DNA from: Sphingomonas sp. Leaf357
GTDB taxonomy: Bacteria; Pseudomonadota; Alphaproteobacteria; Sphingomonadales; Sphingomonadaceae
Reading direction: 5' to 3'
Length of the DNA: 64,000 nt
Assembly: GCF_001423845.1 (NCBI RefSeq)
Contig: NZ_LMPM01000001.1
Coordinates: 1,527,493 to 1,591,492, forward strand
Shown here piece by piece: positions 1 to 8,549 of the stretch (position 1 is the stretch's first letter; every line of letters starts with the position of its first letter). Made by a program: the position numbers and the translations under genes. The notes below the pieces were generated by a model. That model saw only the letters and a list, made by a program, of their open reading frames with translations. It had not been told where the DNA came from and ran no database searches.

Positions 1-188
1 CGCGCCTTCATCCTCCGCGCGTCGCCCGGTGACGATCGCGCCGCCGCGCCGCCTTGGCGCGCGTTGCCCGCCACCGGCCCGATCGGCACCACGCCACCCG
101 CGCCACCCGCATCGCAGCCCAGCGCGAGACCGACAGCGTGCCGTTCCACCGCACTCCGCCTTGGCATGTCCGATGCGATACCGTGTAG
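1..188. other. Unassigned left edge
   Basis: This 188-base stretch precedes the tandem repeats. Two forward frames are open across most of it: one is open from the window edge to a stop near 195, and one runs from about 31 to a TAG at 186-188. Both have the high third-position GC of real genes here, but neither translation is recognisable. It may be the 3' end of a gene that starts outside the window, but I cannot support a call. Confidence 0.2.
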
Positions 189-500
189 GGCGTGAACTTC
201 GGTGAACTTCGCCGGTCCGGGCAAGCCCATGGAACACCGCAGAGTGTGTGAACTTCAGTGAACTTCGCCGCCCCGACCACGCTGATGAAACACCGCAGAG
301 TGTGTGAACTTCAGTGAACTTCGCCGCCCCGACCACGCTGACGAAACACCGCAGAGTGTGTGAACTTCGGTGAACTTCGCAGCCCCGGCCAACCCGATGG
401 AACACCGCAGAGTGCGTGAACTTGGGTGAACTTCGCCGCCCCGGCCAAGCCGACGAAACACCGCGAAGTGTGTGACCTTCCGTGAATTTCGCCGCCCGCG
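189..500. repeat. 56-bp tandem repeat array, about 5.5 copies
   Basis: Units begin at 189, 245, 301, 357 and 413, with a partial unit from 469, a constant period of 56 bp. Each unit opens with two closely spaced copies of TGAACTTC, continues through a GC-rich part (GCCGCCCCG), has a variable segment of about 11 bases, and ends with AACACCGCAGAG. The array is non-coding: the reverse-strand reading frames through it only reflect the periodicity. Copies have diverged by a few substitutions, mostly in the variable segment, with no length change. With position 1-188 it fills the 561 bases before the first supported gene. Confidence 0.85.
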
Positions 501-561
501 CCGGAACGCCCGCGCGTGCCGCTTGTTACCCGGTGCACCCTCATCACGGAGCCCCTGTCCC

Positions 562-1017
562 ATGGCCACCACCCCTTCGAAAACGCCCGGCGCCAAATCC
601 CCCGCCGCCAAGCCCGCCCCCGCCCGAGCCGCTCGCGCCAAGGCTGCGCCCGCCAAGTCCGCCGCCGCCAAGCCCGCCCGTCGCGCGCCGCGTCGCCAGC
701 CCGCCGCCAAGGGCAACCGCGCGCTCTCCGCCGGGGCCGCTCTGCTCGCGATCGGCGCGGGCATCGCCGGCTTCCTCGCCCGCCGCCAGATCGCCGCCTG
801 GGCCGCGCCCGGCTCGGCCGAGCACGACGCGCCCGATCTCGCGCTGGACCAGCCGCGTCCCGGCACCGACGGCCGCGCCCCGATCGAATTCCGCCCGGAT
901 ATCGACGCGCCGATGTCCGCCGCCGATCGCGAGGCGCTGCGTCCCGCCACTGGCCCCGCGCCGTCTTTGGTCGGCGAGGCCGGCACGATGAATGCGCAGA
1001 CCGGCGCGTCGAACTGA
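562..1017 (+). CDS. Lys/Ala/Pro-rich single-pass membrane protein, unknown function
   Basis: This 151-residue protein is not recognised as a named family. Residues 1-53 are a low-complexity basic region made of repeated Ala, Pro and Lys/Arg, similar in composition to histone-H1-like tails. A single hydrophobic segment covers about 54-73, and the remaining 78 residues are acidic and probably disordered. The ATG at 562 is preferred over upstream in-frame starts because the Ala/Lys/Pro-rich region begins exactly there. High GC3 supports coding. The basic tail could touch nucleic acid or the inner leaflet, but that is a guess. Confidence 0.6.
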   Translation: MATTPSKTPGAKSPAAKPAPARAARAKAAPAKSAAAKPARRAPRRQPAAKGNRALSAGAALLAIGAGIAGFLARRQIAAWAAPGSAEHDAPDLALDQPRPGTDGRAPIEFRPDIDAPMSAADREALRPATGPAPSLVGEAGTMNAQTGASN

Positions 1018-1033
1018 CACCAAAATGACCTGC

Positions 1034-1065
1034 CGAACCGGCAACGCAACGAATTCGCCGGTTCG
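1034..1065 (+). terminator. Hairpin after the basic membrane protein gene
   Basis: CGAACCGGC (1034-1042) pairs exactly with GCCGGTTCG (1057-1065) around a 14-base loop, 16 bases after the preceding stop codon. No T-run follows, so it may be a weak terminator or an mRNA 3' stabiliser. Confidence 0.35.
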
Positions 1066-1105
1066 AGCATTGGGCATGGGTCCGACACGACAGGGAGACA
1101 TCATC

Positions 1106-1522
1106 ATGCGTACGCTCACCATCGGCCTGCTGGCCGTTTCCACGCTTCTCGCCGGCTGCAACGATTACGGCGGCGGCCGCCCCGGCTATGCCAGCGACTA
1201 TCGCCGCTACGATTACAACAACCCCGATCCCGCTTATGGCGGCTACGACGCCGGCCGCTATTACCGCGAGGACAATCGCCGCTATCGCGAGCGCCGCCTG
1301 TCGGCGAACGATCGCGTCTATCGCGGCAATGACGGCCGCTATTATTGCCGCCGCAACGACGGCACGACCGGTCTGATCGTCGGCGGCGTCGCCGGCGGCG
1401 CGCTGGGCGCGGCGATCGCACCGGGCGGCTCGGGCCTGCTCGGCGCGCTGATCGGCGGTGCCGCCGGTGCGCTCGGCGGCCAGGCGATCGACAAGAGCAA
1501 CAACGACACGCGTTGCCGCTAA
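1106..1522 (+). CDS. Glycine-zipper lipoprotein (17 kDa surface antigen-like)
   Basis: This 138-residue protein has a lipoprotein signal with a lipobox LLAGC (Cys18). A Tyr/Arg/Asp-rich middle (about 20-90) follows, with many YxR/RY repeats. The C-terminal part (about 91-130) is glycine-zipper, with GGVAGGALGAAI followed by LIGGAAGALGG, two short membrane-inserting hairpins typical of the 2TM glycine-zipper family. It is probably anchored in the outer membrane. The ATG at 1106 has AGGGAGA 8 bases upstream. A strong hairpin follows the gene, so it is probably monocistronic. Confidence 0.75.
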   Translation: MRTLTIGLLAVSTLLAGCNDYGGGRPGYASDYRRYDYNNPDPAYGGYDAGRYYREDNRRYRERRLSANDRVYRGNDGRYYCRRNDGTTGLIVGGVAGGALGAAIAPGGSGLLGALIGGAAGALGGQAIDKSNNDTRCR

Positions 1523-1536
1523 GTCTCTGAAGGGGA

Positions 1537-1562
1537 GGGCGGTGCCGGGCTCGGCACCGCCC
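1537..1562 (+). terminator. Intrinsic terminator-like hairpin
   Basis: GGGCGGTGCCG (1537-1547) pairs perfectly with CGGCACCGCCC (1552-1562) over a 4-base loop, 15 bases after the lipoprotein stop. The T-tract downstream is poor (TGTCCATT). Confidence 0.6.
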
Positions 1563-1616
1563 TGTCCATTCCCCTGCTGGCAAGCCTCGTGAAACTTGCT
1601 AGAGGCTTGGGCCTGT

Positions 1617-4154
1617 ATGGCCGAACCCGACTCCCCCAATTTCGAATTCCGCATTCGCCGTGACGAAGAGGTCGGTTTCCTGACGCGGCTGTGGCGGCGC
1701 TGGTGGGTCAAGGGGATCGCGATCCTGCTCGGCCTGTTCGTCGTCGGCGTGTTCCTCGTCTGGCTGTTGTTCGCCCGCGATCTGCCCTCGGTCGATAAAT
1801 TGCGCTCCTACGAGCCGCCGCTGCCGACCAACGTTCGCGGTGTCGACGGCACCCCGATCTACTCCTATGCCCGCGAACGCCGCGTGGAGTTGAGCTACGA
1901 GGAATATCCCAAGCAGCTCGTCCACGCCTTCCTGGCGGCCGAGGACAAGACCTTCTTCGAGCATCACGGGGTCGATTATCCCGGCATCGTCGGTGCCGCG
2001 ATCAACAATTTCCGCAGCGGCAAGCGCCCCGCCGGTGCCTCGACGATCACGCAGCAGGTCGCCAAGAATTTGCTGATCGGCAACGCCCCGAACTACAGCC
2101 GCAAGCTCAAGGAAGCGATCCTCGCCTACCGCATCGAGGATACGCTGACCAAGCCGCAGATCCTGGAATTGTATCTCAACCAGATCGCGCTGGGCCGCAA
2201 CGCCTTCGGCGTCGAAGCCGCCAGCTACGCCTATTTCGGCAAGGAACTGAAGCAGCTCGATCTGGCGCAGATGGCCTATCTCGCGATCCTGCCCAAGGGT
2301 CCGTCCAACTACGATCCGATCCGCCACACCCAGCGTGCGCTGGATCGCCGGGCCTATGTCCTGCGGGAAATGCTGAAGAACAACTTCATCACCCAGGCCC
2401 AGTTCGCCGAGGCGAACGCCGAACCGCTCGGCACCGTGCCGCGTCAGGCGTCCAAGGCCGAAGTCGCCGGCTCGGGCTATTTCGTCGAGGAGGTCCGCCG
2501 CCAGCTGATCGAGAAATTCGGCGAGAATTCCGACGACGGCCGCAACCCCTTCAGCGTCTATGGCGGCGGGCTGTGGGTGCGCACCTCGTTCGACGGCAAG
2601 CAGCAGGAATATGCGCAGGAAGCGCTGCAGGACGGCCTGCTCCGCTTCGACCGCGGCCGCGGCTGGACTGGCCCGCTGCGCCATGTCGAGATCGACGGCG
2701 AGAACTGGCAGTCGGCGCTGCTCAACACCAATATCGGGCTCGACTACAAGGATTGGCGCGCCGCGATCGTCATCGCCCTCGACGGCGCGGGCGCCAAGAT
2801 CGGCTTCTCCAACGGCGAGACGGCGGACCTGCCGCGCTGGGCGGCGCAGATGCCGGTGCGCGGGACCGGCGGCAGCGCGTTCAACGCCTTCAAGGTCGGT
2901 GACATCCTCGCCGTCGCACCGGAGGGCGATGCGTTCGCGCTGCGCAGTATCCCGAAGATTTCCGGCGGGTTCGTGGTCGAGGAACCGGCGACCGGCCGCG
3001 TCTTCGCGATGCAGGGAGGGTTCGATCCGCGCATCAATTCGTTCAACCGCGCCACGCAGGCGCAGCGCCAGCCGGGATCGACGATCAAGCCGATCGTCTA
3101 CACCGCCGCGTTGGCCGGCGGCATGACGCCGGCGTCGAGCATCGTCGACGGCCCGTTCTGCGTCTATCAGGGTGCGCGGCTGGGCCAGAAATGCTTCCGC
3201 AATTTCGGCGGCGGCGGCGGATCCGGCGCGCACACGATGCGCTGGGGCGTCGAACAGTCCCGCAACCTGATGACGGTGCGCGCCGCCAGCCAGACCGGCA
3301 TGGACAAGGTCGTGTCGTTGATGGACCGGATCGGCGTCGGCAAATATCCGCCCTATCTGTCGTTCGCGCTGGGTGCCGGCGAGACGACCGTGTCGCGCAT
3401 GGTCAACGCCTATGCGATCCTCGCGAACCAGGGCCGTGCGCATCCCTCCACGCTGATCGATTTCGTGCAGGATCGCCACGGCAAGGTCGTCTGGCCGGAG
3501 AACTGGCGCGCTTGCGACAATTGCAACGCGGCCGACTGGAACGGCAAGGCGATGCCGCGCCCGGTGATCCGCGGCAAGCAGGTCGTCGATGCGATCAGCG
3601 CGTACCAGATGATCCACATCGCCGAGGGCGTGATCCAGCGCGGCACCGCGACCGTGCTACGCGATCTCGATCGTCCGATGTTCGGCAAGACCGGTACGAA
3701 CACCGGCCCGACCGACGTGTGGTTCATCGGCGGCACGCCGCAGATGATCGCCGGCGTCTATATCGGCTACGATGCGCCACGTTCGCTTGGCGGCTACGCG
3801 CAGGGTGGCACGATCGCCGCGCCGATCTTCAAGCAATGGGCGATCAAGGCGTATGAAGGGATGGACAAGCTGCCGTTCCGCGCCCCGCTCGGCGTGCGCA
3901 TGGTGCGGATCGATCGCCAGAGCGGCAAGCCGGTCTTCGGCACCTGGCCGACCGCCGATCCCAAGGCGGCGGTGATCTGGGAAGCGTTCAAGCCGGAGAG
4001 CGAACCGCGCCGCGCGATCCGTCGCCCCGGCGTGCTGGCCGACCCCGCCGCCGCCGTCGCCGCGGCCAAGGCTCGCGAGGAAAAGGCCGCCGCCGCCCGC
4101 ATCGAGCAACGCCGCGACAGCGATTTCTTGCAGAGAGAGGGCGGAATCTACTAG
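1617..4154 (+). CDS. mrcA: Penicillin-binding protein 1A (bifunctional transglycosylase/transpeptidase)
   Basis: This class A PBP of 845 residues polymerises lipid II into glycan strands and cross-links the peptides in the periplasm. A cytoplasmic tail of about 30 residues precedes one membrane anchor (33-52). The GT51 domain shows the catalytic E109-D110 in AAEDKTFFEHHG, then STITQQ around 143-147. The transpeptidase domain has STIK with nucleophile Ser488, SRN at 548-550 and KTGT at 691-694. The C-terminus is a charged Ala/Arg-rich tail. An in-frame TTG lies 21 bases upstream, but the ATG at 1617 is preferred. prfB follows 117 bases later, separated by a palindromic repeat. Confidence 0.96.
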   Translation: MAEPDSPNFEFRIRRDEEVGFLTRLWRRWWVKGIAILLGLFVVGVFLVWLLFARDLPSVDKLRSYEPPLPTNVRGVDGTPIYSYARERRVELSYEEYPKQLVHAFLAAEDKTFFEHHGVDYPGIVGAAINNFRSGKRPAGASTITQQVAKNLLIGNAPNYSRKLKEAILAYRIEDTLTKPQILELYLNQIALGRNAFGVEAASYAYFGKELKQLDLAQMAYLAILPKGPSNYDPIRHTQRALDRRAYVLREMLKNNFITQAQFAEANAEPLGTVPRQASKAEVAGSGYFVEEVRRQLIEKFGENSDDGRNPFSVYGGGLWVRTSFDGKQQEYAQEALQDGLLRFDRGRGWTGPLRHVEIDGENWQSALLNTNIGLDYKDWRAAIVIALDGAGAKIGFSNGETADLPRWAAQMPVRGTGGSAFNAFKVGDILAVAPEGDAFALRSIPKISGGFVVEEPATGRVFAMQGGFDPRINSFNRATQAQRQPGSTIKPIVYTAALAGGMTPASSIVDGPFCVYQGARLGQKCFRNFGGGGGSGAHTMRWGVEQSRNLMTVRAASQTGMDKVVSLMDRIGVGKYPPYLSFALGAGETTVSRMVNAYAILANQGRAHPSTLIDFVQDRHGKVVWPENWRACDNCNAADWNGKAMPRPVIRGKQVVDAISAYQMIHIAEGVIQRGTATVLRDLDRPMFGKTGTNTGPTDVWFIGGTPQMIAGVYIGYDAPRSLGGYAQGGTIAAPIFKQWAIKAYEGMDKLPFRAPLGVRMVRIDRQSGKPVFGTWPTADPKAAVIWEAFKPESEPRRAIRRPGVLADPAAAVAAAKAREEKAAAARIEQRRDSDFLQREGGIY

Positions 4155-4174
4155 CGCCGATCCCTATATGAACA

Positions 4175-4256
4175 GTCGTCCCGGCTCCGGCCGGGATCGC
4201 GTTGCAACCAAGCGCGGCGACCGCCGCACAAGACCCCGGACTTCGCCGGGGTGACG
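4175..4256. repeat. Paired palindromic element (82 bp), type 1
   Basis: The left arm GTCGTCCCGGCTCCGGCCGG and the right arm CCCCGGACTTCGCCGGGGTG are each small hairpins that face each other across about 30 bases, between mrcA and prfB. Length and arm layout match the 81-bp copies at 12530 and 30324. Confidence 0.75.
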
Positions 4257-4271
4257 TACTGGAGAAGACCC

Positions 4272-5399
4272 ATGCGCGCCGAAGCGCAGGCACACGTAGA
4301 TACGATCAACGAGGCGCTGGCGCTGCTGCGCCGCTTTCTCGACTGGGACCGCGCGCTCCGCCGCCTGGACGAACTGAACGCGCGCGTCGAGGATCAGGCT
4401 TTGTGGAACGATCCCAAGGCCGCGCAGGAGGTGATGCGCGAACGCCGCCGTCTCGACGAGGCGATCACCGCCACGCGCCTGATCCAGAGCGAGCTGAGCG
4501 ACACGGTCGAACTGATCGAGATGGCCGAAGCCGAGGGCGACACCGAGATGGAGGCGGACGGCGTCGCCTCGCTCGCCGAACTCGCCGCGCGTGCCGACAA
4601 GGACAAGGTCAAGGCGCTGCTGGCCGGCGAGGCCGATGGCAACGACACCTATGTCGAGATCAACGCTGGCGCCGGCGGAACGGAGAGCCAGGACTGGGCC
4701 GGCATGCTCAGCCGCATGTATCAGCGCTGGGGCGAGCGTCATGGGCTGAAGGTCGAGCTGATCGATCACCATTCGGGCGAGCAGGCCGGGATTAAGTCCG
4801 CCACTCTGCTGCTTAAGGGCGAGAACGCCTACGGCTATGCCAAGACCGAGAGCGGCGTGCACCGCCTGGTGCGCATCAGCCCCTATGACAGCGCGGCGCG
4901 GCGGCACACCTCGTTCGCCTCGGTCTGGGTCTATCCGGTCGTCGACGACAACATCCAGGTCGAATATAACGAGAGCGACCTGCGCATCGACACGTACCGC
5001 GCGTCCGGTGCGGGCGGCCAGCACATCAACACCACCGATTCCGCCGTGCGCATCACGCACGTGCCGACCGGCATCGTTGTGCAGTGCCAGAACCAGCGGT
5101 CGCAGCACAAGAACAAGGCCGAGGCGTACAACCAGCTCCGTGCCCGCCTGTACGAACGCGAACTCGCGATCCGCGAGGCGGCGGCCAATGCCGAGAATGC
5201 CGGCAAGACCGACATTGGCTGGGGTCACCAGATCCGCAGCTACGTCCTGCAGCCGTACCAGATGGTCAAGGATCTGCGCACCGGCGTCACCTCGACCGCG
5301 CCATCCGACGTGCTCGACGGCGATCTCGATGCGTTCATGGCCGCGGCCCTGTCGCAGCGCGTGACCGGCGAGGCCGTCGAGATCGAGGACGTGGATTGA
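4272..5399 (+). CDS. prfB: Peptide chain release factor 2
   Basis: RF2 (375 residues) reads UGA and UAA stop codons and triggers peptide release. The GGQ tripeptide that enters the peptidyl-transferase centre is at 248-250 in [14 protein letters not shown]. The stop-codon recognition loop reads SPY where E. coli has SPF, in [17 protein letters not shown] believe this form is common in alphaproteobacteria. The autoregulatory +1 frameshift of many prfB genes is absent: the equivalent region (RRFLDWD) is read straight through with no internal TGA. The ATG at 4272 has GGAGA upstream. The next gene starts 3 bases after the stop, so they are probably co-transcribed. Confidence 0.96.
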   Translation: MRAEAQAHVDTINEALALLRRFLDWDRALRRLDELNARVEDQALWNDPKAAQEVMRERRRLDEAITATRLIQSELSDTVELIEMAEAEGDTEMEADGVASLAELAARADKDKVKALLAGEADGNDTYVEINAGAGGTESQDWAGMLSRMYQRWGERHGLKVELIDHHSGEQAGIKSATLLLKGENAYGYAKTESGVHRLVRISPYDSAARRHTSFASVWVYPVVDDNIQVEYNESDLRIDTYRASGAGGQHINTTDSAVRITHVPTGIVVQCQNQRSQHKNKAEAYNQLRARLYERELAIREAAANAENAGKTDIGWGHQIRSYVLQPYQMVKDLRTGVTSTAPSDVLDGDLDAFMAAALSQRVTGEAVEIEDVD

Positions 5400-5401
5400 T
5401 C

Positions 5402-6133
5402 GTGCGGGGGGCGGTCATCACCACCCTGATGAGCGTGCTGGCACTGCTGGCCGCGTGCGAGGCCGCGCCGGTGATCAAGACGGTCAAGGACAAGGCCGGA
5501 CCGTTCCCCGCCGCCGACCGCCCCGTCGCACACATCGTGTCCTCGCGCTGGTCGACCGAGGAGGCGCGCGACCGCCTGAACGAGGCGGGTCAGGTGATGG
5601 CCAAGTCCGGCATCACCAAGGGCATGACCGTCGCGGATATCGGCGCGGGCGAGGGCTATTACACGATTCGGCTGGCGCAGCGTGTGGGTAAGGAGGGGCG
5701 TGTCCTGGCCGAGGACATAGTGGCCGGCGTTCGCGATGCGTTGGCCGAGCGCGTGGCGCGCGAACGGCTTGATAATGTTAGCGTAAGATTGGGCAATCCG
5801 GCCGATCCCAAGCTGCCCGACAACAGCTTCGACCGCATCTTCATGGTGCACATGTATCACGAGATCGACCAGCCGTACGAGTTCCTGTGGCGAATGCGCC
5901 CGTCGCTGCGCCCCGGTGGTCTGGTCGTGGTGGTCGATGCCGATCGCCCCACGCAGGATCACGGCACACCGCCGGAACTGCTGAAATGCGAATTCGCCGC
6001 GGTCGGGTACGTCCAGGTCGATACCGCCGACATGCCCTCGGCGGGCGGGTATCTCGCGACGTTCCAGGCGGTGGGCCCGCGACCGGAGCCCGAGGCGATC
6101 CGGCCCTGCCAGTTGATAAGCCGCCGCGCCTGA
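5402..6133 (+). CDS. SAM-dependent methyltransferase with lipoprotein-like N-terminus
   Basis: This 243-residue protein carries a class I methyltransferase fold. Motif I is VADIGAGEGYYT, followed by an acidic ribose-binding position and a later motif FDRIFMVHMYHE. The substrate is unknown. The N-terminus is hydrophobic and ends in LLAAC, a credible lipobox, so the protein may be exported and membrane-anchored. The GTG at 5402 (GAGGA 12 bases upstream) is chosen; an ATG at 5429 would keep the signal-like segment. It follows prfB with 2 bases between, suggesting translational coupling. Confidence 0.75.
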   Translation: MRGAVITTLMSVLALLAACEAAPVIKTVKDKAGPFPAADRPVAHIVSSRWSTEEARDRLNEAGQVMAKSGITKGMTVADIGAGEGYYTIRLAQRVGKEGRVLAEDIVAGVRDALAERVARERLDNVSVRLGNPADPKLPDNSFDRIFMVHMYHEIDQPYEFLWRMRPSLRPGGLVVVVDADRPTQDHGTPPELLKCEFAAVGYVQVDTADMPSAGGYLATFQAVGPRPEPEAIRPCQLISRRA

Positions 6134-6136
6134 GGC

Positions 6137-6595
6137 CTATAACAGGCCGATCGCTCGAAAGCTGCTCGCGCCACCGCCGGGCACCAGCACGAGATGATCG
6201 ACCAGCCGCACCTCGACCGATCGCAGCGCTCGGGCGAGGCGGCGCGTGACCGCCCGGTCCGCCTCGCTCGGCGCGGGATCGCCGCCGGGATGCGTGTGCG
6301 CCATCACCACCATGGCGGCATCGAAGGCCAGCGCGTCGGTCACCACCAGCCGTACCGGCACGTCGGCCGCATCGACGCGCCCGGCCTGGGTGTGACGCAT
6401 GCCCAACAACCTCCGTTCCGGATCAAGATACGCGAACGCGACCATCTCATTTGGTGACGCGACAAGGGCGTTGAACAGCCGAAGCGCGGCCTCCGGATCG
6501 CGAACATGGCGAATTACCGTCGATTTGGTGAGGACGGGGGCCATGACGAACGCTGGGCAGGGCGTCGGTGCGGGGTAAAGCACCGCCGCGTCCAT
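6137..6595 (-). CDS. Short RadC-like JAB/MPN metalloprotease-fold protein
   Basis: This 152-residue protein contains only the C-terminal JAB1/MPN half of the RadC family. The zinc site is visible as H100-x-H102-x7-S110-x2-D113 in HTHPGGDPAPSEAD. The N-terminal helix-hairpin-helix region of full RadC is missing. A full-length RadC lies at 35786-36481, so this is a second, divergent copy rather than the sole one. It is convergent with the methyltransferase gene (3-base gap) and divergent from thyA. The start at 6595 leaves only 34 bases to thyA; an internal ATG at 6544 is a reasonable alternative. Biochemical role unknown. Confidence 0.75.
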   Translation of the reverse strand: MDAAVLYPAPTPCPAFVMAPVLTKSTVIRHVRDPEAALRLFNALVASPNEMVAFAYLDPERRLLGMRHTQAGRVDAADVPVRLVVTDALAFDAAMVVMAHTHPGGDPAPSEADRAVTRRLARALRSVEVRLVDHLVLVPGGGASSFRAIGLL

Positions 6596-6629
6596 TGCTG
6601 CGCTAATGTCGTTCGGCTAATCCGAAGCG

Positions 6630-7424
6630 ATGCAGCCTTACCTCGAACTGATGCAGCGCGTGCTCGATTCGGGTGCCGAGCAGATGGACCGCACCGGCAC
6701 CGGCACGCTGAGCGTGTTCGGCGCGCAGATGCGCTTCGATCTTGCCAAGGGCTTTCCGGTCCTGACCACCAAGAAGCTTCATCTGCGATCGATCATCGTC
6801 GAGCTGCTGTGGTTCCTGCGCGGCGACACCAACGTGCAATGGCTGCGCGATCGCAGGGTGAGCATCTGGGACGAATGGGCCGACGAGAATGGCGATCTCG
6901 GCCCCGTCTACGGCAAGCAGTGGCGTGATTGGACGACGGCCGGTGGCGAGCATATCGATCAGATCGCCGGGTTGATCGAGCTGATCAAAAAGGATCCCGG
7001 ATCGCGCCGCCAGATCGTCACCGCGTGGAATCCGGGCGAGTTGCACGCGATGGCGCTGAGCCCGTGCCATTGCCTGTTCCAGACCTATGTCGCGAACGGC
7101 AAGCTGTCGCTGCAACTGTACCAGCGCAGCGCGGACATCTTCCTGGGCGTGCCGTTCAACATCGCCAGCTATGCGCTGCTCACGCACATGCTGGCGCAGC
7201 AATGCGATCTCGAGGTCGGCGAATTCATCTGGACCGGCGGCGATTGCCATCTCTATTCCAACCATCTGCAGCAGGCCCGCGAGCAATTGTCGCGCACGCC
7301 GGGGCCGTTGCCGACGCTCGACATCCTGCGCCGGCCGGATGCGATCGACGGATACGAATATGAGGATTTCGAACTGAGCGGCTATGTCGCGCAGGCGCAC
7401 ATCAAGGCACCGGTCGCCGTCTGA
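6630..7424 (+). CDS. thyA: Thymidylate synthase
   Basis: This enzyme converts dUMP to dTMP using methylenetetrahydrofolate, giving dihydrofolate, which FolA (8063-8530) recycles. It has 264 residues, the same length as E. coli ThyA. The nucleophile Cys146 lies in [10 protein letters not shown], and the family landmarks [10 protein letters not shown] and FNIASYALL are present. ATG at 6630. The ThyA-FolA proximity, interrupted by one hemerythrin gene, fits a folate/thymidylate block. Confidence 0.97.
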   Translation: MQPYLELMQRVLDSGAEQMDRTGTGTLSVFGAQMRFDLAKGFPVLTTKKLHLRSIIVELLWFLRGDTNVQWLRDRRVSIWDEWADENGDLGPVYGKQWRDWTTAGGEHIDQIAGLIELIKKDPGSRRQIVTAWNPGELHAMALSPCHCLFQTYVANGKLSLQLYQRSADIFLGVPFNIASYALLTHMLAQQCDLEVGEFIWTGGDCHLYSNHLQQAREQLSRTPGPLPTLDILRRPDAIDGYEYEDFELSGYVAQAHIKAPVAV

Positions 7425-7444
7425 GCGAGAGTGAATCGCAACAG

Positions 7445-7469
7445 GAACCGTCCGGCGCAGATACGGTTC
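7445..7469 (+). promoter_or_regulatory. Possible EcfG (general stress sigma) promoter
   Basis: GGAAC (7445-7449) is followed after 16 bases by GGTT (7466-7469). The alphaproteobacterial EcfG consensus is GGAAC-N16/17-CGTT, so one base of the -10 differs. It lies about 30 bases before the hemerythrin ATG. Short motif; the match could be chance. Confidence 0.35.
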
Positions 7470-7498
7470 AGCCCTGTAACGATTGATACAGGGACGCC

Positions 7499-8020
7499 AT
7501 GATGGACATCACGCAACTCATCCTCGACGAACACGCCCAGCAGCGGAGCCTGTTCGCGCAGATCGACAGCATCGATCCCAAGGACACCGAGGCGCTGACC
7601 GCGATCTGGGGGCGGCTGAAGAACCTGCTCGATTCGCATGCCGAGGCCGAGGAACGCTATTTCTACCCGCGCCTGATGCAGATCGGCACCGGCGGCAACG
7701 ATGCCGATTCGGCCGCAGAAGAGACCGAGGACGCGATCGAGGATCACAACGACATTCGTGACACCGGCGAGGCGGTGCAGAAGCACGGGGTCGGTTCGAA
7801 GGCGTGGTTCGAGGCGGTCGGCGAATGCAACAAAGCCAATAGCGATCATATGGCGGAGGAAGAGCGCCAGGGCCTGACCGACTTCCGCAAGCATGCCACG
7901 CTGGAGGAGCGTCACGCGCTCGCCGTGCAGTTCGCGACGTTCGAGGCGCGGCATCTGGACGGTGTGAAGGTGGTCGACAAGGATCCGGAGAAATATGTGA
8001 AGGAGCACGCGCCGAGCTGA
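7499..8020 (+). CDS. Hemerythrin HHE domain protein
   Basis: This 173-residue, all-helical soluble protein has spaced ligands for a non-heme di-iron centre: H12 (DEH), H47 (DSH), E51/E52 (EAEERYFYP), H83 (EDHND), H117 and a nearby Glu (SDHMAEEE). Such proteins bind oxygen or NO, or help with iron-sulfur repair and oxidative stress; which applies here cannot be told. It starts at the first of two tandem ATG codons at 7499. A possible EcfG-type promoter lies upstream, and it sits between thyA and folA. Confidence 0.85.
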   Translation: MMDITQLILDEHAQQRSLFAQIDSIDPKDTEALTAIWGRLKNLLDSHAEAEERYFYPRLMQIGTGGNDADSAAEETEDAIEDHNDIRDTGEAVQKHGVGSKAWFEAVGECNKANSDHMAEEERQGLTDFRKHATLEERHALAVQFATFEARHLDGVKVVDKDPEKYVKEHAPS

Positions 8021-8062
8021 CCGGCGCTCGCCTTCCTGCGTGCTTGCGGGCATGAGGCGGGG

Positions 8063-8530
8063 ATGATCACCTTCATTCTCGCACGGGCCGATAACGGCGT
8101 CATCGGCGTGGACGGCAAACTGCCCTGGCATCTGCCGGCCGATCTGAAGCGCTTCAAGGCGCTGACGATGGGCCAGCCGATGATCATGGGCCGCAAGACC
8201 TTCGAGAGTTTCCCGAGCCCATTGCCCGGCCGCCGCCACATCGTCCTGACGCGCGACGCTGATTGGTCGGCGGTGGGCGCGGAGGTGGTGCATTCGGTGG
8301 AGGATGCGCTGGCGCTGGCCGGGGATGATGCGATGGTGATCGGCGGCGCGGAAATCTTCGCCCTGTTCCTGGACCGCGCCGATGCCATCGAACTGACCAA
8401 AGTCCACCTCTCGCCGCCGGGCGACGCGCATGTTCCGCCCTTCGCCGGCTGGCGGGAGGCCGCGCGGCAGGATATGCCCGGCGATGGCGATCGGCCCGCT
8501 TACAGCTTCGTCAGGCTGGAGCGCGGTTGA
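8063..8530 (+). CDS. folA: Dihydrofolate reductase
   Basis: This NADPH-dependent enzyme reduces dihydrofolate to tetrahydrofolate and is the target of trimethoprim. It has 155 residues, the usual bacterial length. Visible landmarks are IGVDGKLPWHLPADLKRFK (substrate and Met20-loop region), the NADPH-binding MIMGRKTFES, and VIGGAEIF near the C-terminus. ATG at 8063. The next gene begins 20 bases after the stop with a good ribosome site, so they may be co-transcribed. Confidence 0.96.
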   Translation: MITFILARADNGVIGVDGKLPWHLPADLKRFKALTMGQPMIMGRKTFESFPSPLPGRRHIVLTRDADWSAVGAEVVHSVEDALALAGDDAMVIGGAEIFALFLDRADAIELTKVHLSPPGDAHVPPFAGWREAARQDMPGDGDRPAYSFVRLERG

Positions 8531-8549
8531 CGGGCAGGAGGGGCACAGC

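Noticed and set aside
189..500. CRISPR-like array
   Set aside because: The 56-bp unit is conserved almost throughout, with only about 11 variable bases, and there are no unique spacers and no cas genes.
255..1711. Long reverse-strand reading frames over the left 1.7 kb
   Set aside because: They run across tandem repeats and two well-supported forward genes; the repeated peptide is just the repeat unit translated.
1599..3617. A 672-residue reverse frame opposite mrcA
   Set aside because: mrcA has all PBP1A motifs; the opposite frame is a GC-bias shadow, as are similar long frames opposite ileS, the GT4 gene, uvrC and the DUF3857 gene.
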